A DNA stretch of 64,000 bases from Sulfurospirillum diekertiae (GTDB lineage: Bacteria; Campylobacterota; Campylobacteria; Campylobacterales; Sulfurospirillaceae). The number at the start of each line of letters is the position of its first letter. The first letter of the stretch is position 1. Below, piece after piece: positions 57,563 to 64,000 of this stretch. The position numbers were made by a program, and so were the translations under genes. Below the pieces are notes generated by a model that was given only the letters and a program-made list of their open reading frames with translations, did no database searches and was not told where the DNA came from. The DNA lies in NCBI RefSeq assembly GCF_011769985.2, contig NZ_CP039734.2:1426001-1490000 (forward strand), in the 5' to 3' direction.

Positions 57563-59371
57563 TTAGATATGAAAGTGTTTTAGAAACGCTGGGTTATTTT
57601 CAACCAAACCAAGCTCTATAAGGTGTTGTATCGTACGTTGGTCACAGTCAGTGTCTTTTGGCCACTCTCTCGTGTAGCCATCCAGATCATTTTTAGTCGT
57701 TGCATCAATGCCGATAAACTCCTCTTCGATAAAAATATCGCGGAGCGCATCAATGTTATTGACCACGCGCCAGATGAGCATATAGGCATTATCCACACTA
57801 TTGCCCTCTTTATCCACTACGATCAAAAGTTTCATATACTCACTTAAAGGCTTAAGTGCTTCATACACCTCTTTACCTGCCCTCTTTTTGTCAATGGTCA
57901 TGACGGTAATCGGTGTTTTTGTTTCTGTTTTATACTGTTTAAGGGCACTGACTTCTGGAACCAAGGTTGTCACTTTAAACAGAAGGTCTCGATCACTTAA
58001 AATGGTTTTAGAAGGTGCATCGATCACACCACCGGTACAATCCACCCCCAGTTTTCCGCCAAATAAGGCATTGGGAGAGGCATGATCAAGCGCGTCGCAC
58101 ACACCTTCACTGATGAGTAAACGTTTGGCATTGATGCGATTGAGAATGTAATCACTCAATTTGTCATAATCATGAAGTTCAGGAGCATTTTCATCCACAA
58201 AAATTGCATGTTTGACAAAGCTCATCTGCCCAACACCCCAAAACGCGTGCATAAACTGTTTGGCATGTCCTGGGTAAAGTACATTCATCTTGGCTAAAAT
58301 AAAGTTATGAAACACACCGTTTTCAGGCATATTATAATCAATCAAATCGGGTGCAGTCGTTTTTAACAGTGGTAAAAAAATACGCTCTGTCGCCCAGCCC
58401 ATGTATTTATCTTCAAGTGGCGGTTTGCCCACAACAGTGGCTTGATAGACTGGTTTTTCTTTACATGTAATGCACGTCACGTCCATCACGGGATACGGCT
58501 CTTTAAGGGTGTAATAGCCCGTATGATCGCCAAAAGGTCCTTCGATCTCCATTTGGCTAGGATCAACCCACCCCTCGATAACAATATCTACATCTTCAGG
58601 CACGTAAATGGGATTGGTCAAGGATTTTACCAAGCGTGCGTTTTTATCTTTGATAAAACCATAGAGTAGGAGTTCAAACATCCCAATCGGCATTGGCGCT
58701 TGTCCGCACCAAATGTAGAGAGGATCACCACCAATTCCAACGCTCACAGGCATTTTTTTACCCGCTTTTTGGTACTCATGGAAAAAATGCGCACTATCTT
58801 TGTGAATTTGCCAGTGCATACCCAAACGGTTTTTATCGTACACTTGCAAACGGTACATGCCTAGATTTTGTTTGGTGCCATCCAAACTTTGTGTATAGAC
58901 TTGCCCCATTGTGATAAACGGGCCGCCATCTTCACTCCATGTGGTTAAAATCGGAAAATCATACAGATTTGGCGCATCATACACCTTCGTTTGACAAATA
59001 CCTTTTCCTTTTAGACGCTTTGGAAGCGCATTTTTAAGATTGAACAGTGTGCCAAGCATGCCCATCTTGTCCATAAACGATGTAGGCGGTTTCATGTGCA
59101 TCAATGCTTCGATCTGCTTTGCCACAACATTGGGATTTTTACCAAAAATAAGCTCGGTTGCTTTGGTGGAACCAAATACATTCATTAAAACGGGAATATC
59201 AAATGATTTTCCAAGTCTCTTACTGACAGGATTGGTAAATAAAAGCGCTTTGGAGTCCTCTTTTTTAACCTCAATATAGGCTAAATGCGGGATTTCTAAG
59301 TCAATATCAAGCTCGTCATCGATAACACGTAAAAGATCGTTTTGGCGTAAAAGCTCAATGATTCTCTGCAT
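57563..59371 (-). CDS. UbiD-family decarboxylase
   Basis: prFMN-dependent decarboxylase of 602 residues with the UbiD motifs KTKVYDAPNLYDFPILTTW, VSVGIGGDPLYIW, EGPFGDHTGYYTLKEPYPVMDV and the Glu/Asp-rich site. In bacteria using the futalosine menaquinone route, a UbiD homologue probably acts on 1,4-dihydroxy-6-naphthoate or an equivalent; otherwise it is UbiD of ubiquinone synthesis. UbiX, its cofactor maker, is encoded at 6535–7062. Nine bases after hemC, so in the heme operon. A palindrome core at 58461–58470 is read as TCK. Confidence 0.9.
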   Translation of the reverse strand: MQRIIELLRQNDLLRVIDDELDIDLEIPHLAYIEVKKEDSKALLFTNPVSKRLGKSFDIPVLMNVFGSTKATELIFGKNPNVVAKQIEALMHMKPPTSFMDKMGMLGTLFNLKNALPKRLKGKGICQTKVYDAPNLYDFPILTTWSEDGGPFITMGQVYTQSLDGTKQNLGMYRLQVYDKNRLGMHWQIHKDSAHFFHEYQKAGKKMPVSVGIGGDPLYIWCGQAPMPIGMFELLLYGFIKDKNARLVKSLTNPIYVPEDVDIVIEGWVDPSQMEIEGPFGDHTGYYTLKEPYPVMDVTCITCKEKPVYQATVVGKPPLEDKYMGWATERIFLPLLKTTAPDLIDYNMPENGVFHNFILAKMNVLYPGHAKQFMHAFWGVGQMSFVKHAIFVDENAPELHDYDKLSDYILNRINAKRLLISEGVCDALDHASPNALFGGKLGVDCTGGVIDAPSKTILSDRDLLFKVTTLVPEVSALKQYKTETKTPITVMTIDKKRAGKEVYEALKPLSEYMKLLIVVDKEGNSVDNAYMLIWRVVNNIDALRDIFIEEEFIGIDATTKNDLDGYTREWPKDTDCDQRTIQHLIELGLVENNPAFLKHFHI

Positions 59372-59380
59372 TATTCACCT

Positions 59381-60325
59381 TTAAAAAATTTCATTCAATG
59401 CAATGTGCTCGGCACGTTCCAAAAGCGCTTTAGCCCCACGATCAAGCACTTTTTGCGCTAAAGCTTTACCGACAGTTGCATACTCTGCGCGTGTTGTTGT
59501 AATCTCTTCTTTAAGCATTTCCGAACCATCAGGAAGGCCAATAATCGCTTTTACATGTAAAGCATCGCCACGTAGTTCTGCATTCACACCAATAGGCACT
59601 TGACAGCCACCTTCAAGGATCGTCACAAAGTCGCGCTCAACGCGGGTTTCGATGATGGCATCTTCGTCGTTAAGTACCGAAACCAAACGTTCCACTTCGG
59701 CATCACAGACAATTTCAATACCAAGCGCCGCTTGACCCGAAGCAGGGATCATCACCTCTTTTGAAATCGGTGCAAAGTGTGTGACTTCACTGGCAAGCCC
59801 CAAACGGTTTATACCAGCACTTGCCAAGATAATCGCATCAAATTCGCCCTCTTTGAGCTTGCGAATCCGTGTATTGACATTACCTCGTAGATTTTTAATC
59901 ACAAAATCAGGACGAAGTTTTAACAGTTGCATTCGACGTCTTAAACTCGTTGTTCCAACCACAGCACCTTGAGGCAATTCCTCTAATGAAGCATATTTTT
60001 CAGAAAGCATAGCATCACGGACATCTTCACGTTTGGTAATGACACCCAGTTTAAGCCCTTGTGGAAACTCCATCGGAACATCTTTCAGACTATGAACGGC
60101 AATGTGCGCTTCACCCCTCAGCATCGCCTCTTCAAGCTCTTTCGTGAAAAGTCCTTTGCCTCCTATTTTTGCTAAAGCAACATCTAAAATTTTATCGCCT
60201 TTGGTCATCATAATAGAGAGTTCGACCTCAAGCCCAGGGTGCGCTTTTTCAAGTTCCGCTTTGACATGTTCGGATTGCCAAAGGGCAAGTTTACTTCCAC
60301 GGGTTGCAATAATTAGTTTTTTCAT
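59381..60325 (-). CDS. hemC: Hydroxymethylbilane synthase
   Basis: Joins four porphobilinogen molecules into hydroxymethylbilane on a dipyrromethane cofactor. The 314 residues include [37 protein letters not shown] and the cofactor cysteine in [11 protein letters not shown]. It overlaps the dsbC-like gene by four bases. A palindrome at 59550–59561 is read as LHVK. Confidence 0.95.
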   Translation of the reverse strand: MKKLIIATRGSKLALWQSEHVKAELEKAHPGLEVELSIMMTKGDKILDVALAKIGGKGLFTKELEEAMLRGEAHIAVHSLKDVPMEFPQGLKLGVITKREDVRDAMLSEKYASLEELPQGAVVGTTSLRRRMQLLKLRPDFVIKNLRGNVNTRIRKLKEGEFDAIILASAGINRLGLASEVTHFAPISKEVMIPASGQAALGIEIVCDAEVERLVSVLNDEDAIIETRVERDFVTILEGGCQVPIGVNAELRGDALHVKAIIGLPDGSEMLKEEITTTRAEYATVGKALAQKVLDRGAKALLERAEHIALNEIF

Positions 60326-61182
60326 TTAGACTCTTTTATAAATTTTCTATAACTTCGTTTTGTATCATCTTTTTTGCCATCAAGGTAAATGGTTGGAGTG
60401 CCATTAACCATCAAAGCATTGGCTAATTCTTGATCGCTATTGAGTTGTTTTAGAATATGGGGTTGATTAATTTGCTCAATCGTAAAATTTTTATTTAACG
60501 CTTTGTTGAAAATATCTAAAATTGCTTTTTCATCCGTCTCTTTAATATCAAAAAATTCTTTATAGACTTTTTTGACAATTTCATGATCACCCTTCTCTTC
60601 TGCAAAGATCATTGCTTTGACGAGTGTTGGAGATGCTGGATGGATATTCAGTGGAAAATGATAATAAAAAAGTGCAAATGTTTCAGGATATTTCTGTACA
60701 TCGGCAAGAACTTCTGGGACAAAATCCATACAGAAAGGACACGATGGATCACTAAATACAACGATTTTATGAGGTGCATTAAGATTGCCTTCTAAAAGAT
60801 GCTCTTTATTGTAAGCAGAGGCATCCATATCAAGCGAATAACTCCCCTTGACGCTTCGACCGTTGTTCAGATTTGTAAAATCCTTACTCAAGATTTTTCC
60901 ATTGGTAAAGACCATATCATTGACGGAGAGTTTTTTACCCTCTTGCTTGACTAAATTAAGATCAATACGCACAAAATAGACCATCCAGTCAGGCATCTCT
61001 TTCATCGCTTCTTTTTTGAGAATAACAACTTTATCAAACGTATAATTTTCATTCGGAACAATGGCTTTTTGTAAAAATGTCGTGACTTTTGTGTCAAGAT
61101 CAGCATTTGCATCTGCGGCAAAAAGTGAAAGACTACTTAAGGTGATTAGTGTCGTCAATAATTTCAACATCAATGATCTCAT
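60322..61182 (-). CDS. Periplasmic thiol:disulfide protein, DsbC/DsbG-like
   Basis: A 286-residue exported thioredoxin-fold protein with a signal peptide ([18 protein letters not shown]). The redox motif is C-P-F-C ([17 protein letters not shown], near residue 140), and a cis-proline segment follows in [13 protein letters not shown]. It probably works in disulfide formation or isomerisation, perhaps in cytochrome c maturation, which would fit its position within heme genes. The ATG at 61182 after AAGGA overlaps fxsA by 50 bases. Confidence 0.85.
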   Translation of the reverse strand: MRSLMLKLLTTLITLSSLSLFAADANADLDTKVTTFLQKAIVPNENYTFDKVVILKKEAMKEMPDWMVYFVRIDLNLVKQEGKKLSVNDMVFTNGKILSKDFTNLNNGRSVKGSYSLDMDASAYNKEHLLEGNLNAPHKIVVFSDPSCPFCMDFVPEVLADVQKYPETFALFYYHFPLNIHPASPTLVKAMIFAEEKGDHEIVKKVYKEFFDIKETDEKAILDIFNKALNKNFTIEQINQPHILKQLNSDQELANALMVNGTPTIYLDGKKDDTKRSYRKFIKESK

Positions 61183-61558
61183 CTTTTTTTCCTTCCGTAA
61201 AATATTCAGTAGAACTGTTCTCATCTTTTACATGTAAAAATTTTGAAGCAATCAGTGTCACAATAGAGCTAAATTGCAACAAAAGTCCTACAATGTCGCC
61301 TAAAAAACCTGGCAAAATTAGCAAAATTGCACCTACAATGGTCCAAAGATTCAGTCGTTGAAAAGATTCAATGCTAATCTCTCCTTGCATCAGGGCATTA
61401 AGATTTTGCATCAGTGTAATACGCATATTTGCAAGTAAAATAAACCCGAGTACAGCAGATACGACAAGCTCAATAAACGTTGCAAATGCGCCTATAGCAG
61501 AAGCAATATTGACACTTACCATGACCTCTAAGAAGAGATAGATTAAAAAATATTTCAC
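61133..61558 (-). CDS. fxsA: FxsA-family membrane protein
   Basis: A 141-residue inner-membrane protein with about three hydrophobic segments and the FxsA core: [24 protein letters not shown] at the N-terminus and [17 protein letters not shown]. FxsA in E. coli relieves phage T7 exclusion by F plasmids; its normal role is unknown. Overlaps both neighbours. A palindrome at 61227–61238 is read as LHVK. Confidence 0.82.
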   Translation of the reverse strand: MKYFLIYLFLEVMVSVNIASAIGAFATFIELVVSAVLGFILLANMRITLMQNLNALMQGEISIESFQRLNLWTIVGAILLILPGFLGDIVGLLLQFSSIVTLIASKFLHVKDENSSTEYFTEGKKDEIIDVEIIDDTNHLK

Positions 61559-63258
61559 GCTAAAAGTTCCTTAAGTTTAAAAAGAGCTTCCTCTTTTTTA
61601 ACAACGGTTTTTTCCAATGTCTTACGCTCAACAATTTCAACAAAACCCTCTTCAAGCTCTTTACCAACAATCAGTGCATACGGAAGACCAATGAGTTCAT
61701 AATCTTTCATTTTAAAACCAAAACGTTCATTTCGATCATCTAAAAGAACACTGTAACGCTCTTTTTTCAAGGCATTATACAGTTCTTCTGCATAGTTATT
61801 TTGTGCTTCATCTTTGACATTGGAAACAATAATATCGAGCAGATAAGGCGCCGTTTGTTTATTCCAAATACACCCTTTTTCATCATGGCTTGCTTCAATC
61901 ATCACCGCGACCAAACGACTCACCCCGATACCGTAGCATCCCATATAAAACGGTTGTGCTTTACCATTTTTATCTAAGAATGTCGCACCCATCGCTTTAG
62001 CATATTTTTGTCCCAGTTGGAAAATGTGCCCTACTTCAATGCCTTTGGTAACGCCTAGTTCACCGCCACAACAAGCGCATTTGTCACCCGCTTTGACACT
62101 CGCAAGATCTTTGTAGCGATCTTCGTTGAAATTAAACATGGAGACACCTACCATGTGAAAGTCTGTTTCATTGGCACCACAGATAATATTTTTAGCCTCT
62201 TTAAGTTCTAAATCTATGTAAAATTTTACACATTCTAGTCCGACAGGTCCAATAAAACCTGCTTTGAGCCCTGCACGTTCAACCTCTTCTAAAGAAGCGT
62301 CTAAAAGATCAAGTGCACCACAGGCATTTTGGGCTTTGGTCTCTTGAAGCTCATCATTGCCTCTAACAAAGAAAACAATCACCTCTTCTTTATCCACATA
62401 GACCGCTTTTTTTACTACCGCTTTAATGCTGTAAAACGGATCGACTTTAAAGAAATTACAGACATCTTCAATGGTTTTCATATCAGGCGTTTTAAATTTG
62501 GAAAGATTCGCTTCAGGAGCTTCAGATGGGGCAAGTCTAGGAGCACGTTTTGCCGCTTCGATATTGGCAGCATAGGAGCATTTTTGACAGACAACAATGT
62601 CATCTTCGCCATTTTGCGCCAGTACCATAAACTCTTTACTACCACTTCCCCCAATAGCACCACTATCAGCATCTACCGCTCTAAAATCAAGTCCTAAACG
62701 CGTAAAGATTTTGGTGTAGGTCTTCTCCATCACATCAAACTCTTTTTTCATACACGCTTCATCTTCATGGAAACTATAACCATCTTTCATCGTAAACTCA
62801 CGACCTCGTAGAAGTCCAAAACGAGGACGTGCTTCATCACGGAATTTGGTGGTAATTTGGTACAAATGCAATGGTAATTGTTTATAGCTATTGATGCGGT
62901 TGCGAACAATATCCACCACTACCTCTTCATGGGTTGGTCCTAAAACAAATTCATTTTCTTTTCGATCTTTAAAGCGACACAACTCTTTGCCAAAAACATC
63001 ATAACGTCCACTTTGTTTCCACAGTTCTGCAGGAGTGACCACATCCATTTGGATCTCTTGCGCACCCGTTTCATCCATCTCTTCTTTAACAACATTTTTA
63101 ATTTTATCAAAAACGATTTTTCCCATCGGCAAAAAGTTATACAATCCGCTACCTACTTGAGAGATAAAACCGCCACGCACCAAAAATTGATGGCTTGGAA
63201 GTGTTGCATCTTTAGGCGCATCTTTGGTTGTTGGTGCATATAATTTTGAAAACTTCAT
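61555..63258 (-). CDS. proS: Prolyl-tRNA synthetase
   Basis: Class II synthetase of 567 residues, bacterial type with an editing insertion. Motifs: [54 protein letters not shown] (motif 2), the editing INS domain near 230–400 and the C-terminal [18 protein letters not shown]. It overlaps hemA (stop/start TAATG) and fxsA (ATGA). Confidence 0.96.
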   Translation of the reverse strand: MKFSKLYAPTTKDAPKDATLPSHQFLVRGGFISQVGSGLYNFLPMGKIVFDKIKNVVKEEMDETGAQEIQMDVVTPAELWKQSGRYDVFGKELCRFKDRKENEFVLGPTHEEVVVDIVRNRINSYKQLPLHLYQITTKFRDEARPRFGLLRGREFTMKDGYSFHEDEACMKKEFDVMEKTYTKIFTRLGLDFRAVDADSGAIGGSGSKEFMVLAQNGEDDIVVCQKCSYAANIEAAKRAPRLAPSEAPEANLSKFKTPDMKTIEDVCNFFKVDPFYSIKAVVKKAVYVDKEEVIVFFVRGNDELQETKAQNACGALDLLDASLEEVERAGLKAGFIGPVGLECVKFYIDLELKEAKNIICGANETDFHMVGVSMFNFNEDRYKDLASVKAGDKCACCGGELGVTKGIEVGHIFQLGQKYAKAMGATFLDKNGKAQPFYMGCYGIGVSRLVAVMIEASHDEKGCIWNKQTAPYLLDIIVSNVKDEAQNNYAEELYNALKKERYSVLLDDRNERFGFKMKDYELIGLPYALIVGKELEEGFVEIVERKTLEKTVVKKEEALFKLKELLA

Positions 63259-64000
63259 TACTTAACTCCCATTTGGTATTCACATTTATACATATTCATT
63301 CGTTTGGTTTGATCTTCATTAATGTTAAAAATATATTGAACCGCTTGTACAATCGTATCGGCTTCAGGTTTTTCCGCGACTTCTTTGAGGTTTTTAGTGG
63401 GTGAGTGTAAAAAAGAGTTAAATGCATGATGCAAGAGTTTTTCTACCTGCTCTTGCAACTCTTCAGGAATATACCCTTTTTTAACTGCTTTTTCTAACTC
63501 TTGCAAGGAGCACTCTTTGGCGTGATCGCGAATCTCTTTGATGATAGGGTCGACACACATACTTTGCAACCATTTAAAAAAGTCCATCGTAGCTCGACCC
63601 ACAATAGAATAAGCAATTTTGGCTTGCTCTTCACGAAGAGACATGTTTTGATTTACAATCTCTTCCAAATCATCAACCGCAAAAATATGGAGATCCTTAT
63701 GCTCACTCACGTCAATATCACGAGGTACCGCTATATCAAACCAATACCGTGAGAACTCACGCTCTTCAACCATATCATCGGTAATAACACTATGAGGCGC
63801 TCCCGTAGCTGTAAAAACGAGGCGGTAACGATTAATAAATTCTGTCAATTTTGAGTAAGGTGCAATCGTTGCCAATTCACCTAATTCTGTGGCTAAAGCT
63901 TGGGCATGTTCCAAATTACGGTTGATAATAATAATGTTAACGCCACTGGAAATTAAATGTTTTGCTGCTAATTGACTCATCTCACCAGCCCCCACAACCA
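63258..64000 (-). CDS. hemA: Glutamyl-tRNA reductase (5' end cut by window edge)
   Basis: Reduces glutamyl-tRNA to glutamate-1-semialdehyde, the first committed step of C5 heme synthesis. The visible 247 residues are the C-terminal part: the NADPH-binding [46 protein letters not shown] and the dimerisation helices. The catalytic cysteine domain is beyond the right edge. First visible gene of the hemA–proS–fxsA–dsb–hemC–ubiD operon. Confidence 0.93.
   Translation of the reverse strand, partial: VVGAGEMSQLAAKHLISSGVNIIIINRNLEHAQALATELGELATIAPYSKLTEFINRYRLVFTATGAPHSVITDDMVEEREFSRYWFDIAVPRDIDVSEHKDLHIFAVDDLEEIVNQNMSLREEQAKIAYSIVGRATMDFFKWLQSMCVDPIIKEIRDHAKECSLQELEKAVKKGYIPEELQEQVEKLLHHAFNSFLHSPTKNLKEVAEKPEADTIVQAVQYIFNINEDQTKRMNMYKCEYQMGVK

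Overview
The window looks like chromosome of a Campylobacterota (epsilonproteobacterial) species of the Sulfurospirillum type. Supporting features are an XerH-type single recombinase, a desulforubrerythrin, the block aroB–mscS–mtaB–FtsH-like–bioV, a UbiX/UbiD pair, a HemJ-like protein, an AT-rich base composition and dense overlapping operons. The genus is inferred from gene content, not proven.

Layout. 1–1457 (minus) is most of AnfD, the alpha subunit of Fe-only nitrogenase, cut by the left edge. 1714–8026 (minus) is a tightly overlapped run: tRNA-Gly–flgA–ubiX–coaD–tmk–hisS–speA–cysE, behind a near-consensus sigma70 promoter. 8124–12336 (minus) holds a chemoreceptor and murA–moeA; 12440–14341 (plus) is a PilZ protein. 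14883–22228 (minus) is a metabolic island: a DASS-type dicarboxylate transporter, two-subunit class I fumarase/tartrate dehydratase, the nickel-pincer racemase LarA and its cofactor enzymes LarC, LarE and LarB. A divergent sensor kinase/response regulator pair, an MFS transporter and small genes follow (22356–27152). 27149–30118 (minus) carries a CorA-like protein, XerH and Tgt. 30162–37988 (plus) is the aroB–mscS–mtaB–FtsH-like–bioV–thioredoxin-like run. 38096–45908 is a patchwork of accessory genes with pyruvate oxidase, tRNA-Gln, a FrnE-like oxidoreductase, an AraC regulator and HemJ. 45928–51570 is a TetR-controlled TolC–adaptor–RND efflux operon. 51661–56747 has an outer-membrane barrel gene with a structured leader, a frameshifted gene, a PNPOx-fold protein, a FIST-domain chemoreceptor, a candidate small RNA and desulforubrerythrin. 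57563–64000 (minus) is hemA–proS–fxsA–dsbC-like–hemC–ubiD, with hemA cut by the right edge.

The strongest unexplained signal is a dispersed palindrome, TTTACATGTAAA (core TTACATGTAA). I count 34 copies of the 10-bp core by hand, where about 0.2 would be expected at this base composition. It lies inside housekeeping genes, in three reading phases, and is concentrated between genes, often as pairs or inside larger hairpins. It behaves like a genome-wide signature (compare HIP1, or DNA-uptake sequences) rather than an operator.

The island at 14.9–22.2 kb suggests a pathway that imports a 2-hydroxydicarboxylate, racemises it with a LarA-type enzyme and dehydrates it to fumarate or oxaloacetate. 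With malate as substrate this would let both enantiomers feed fumarate respiration. Substrates are inferred from neighbours.
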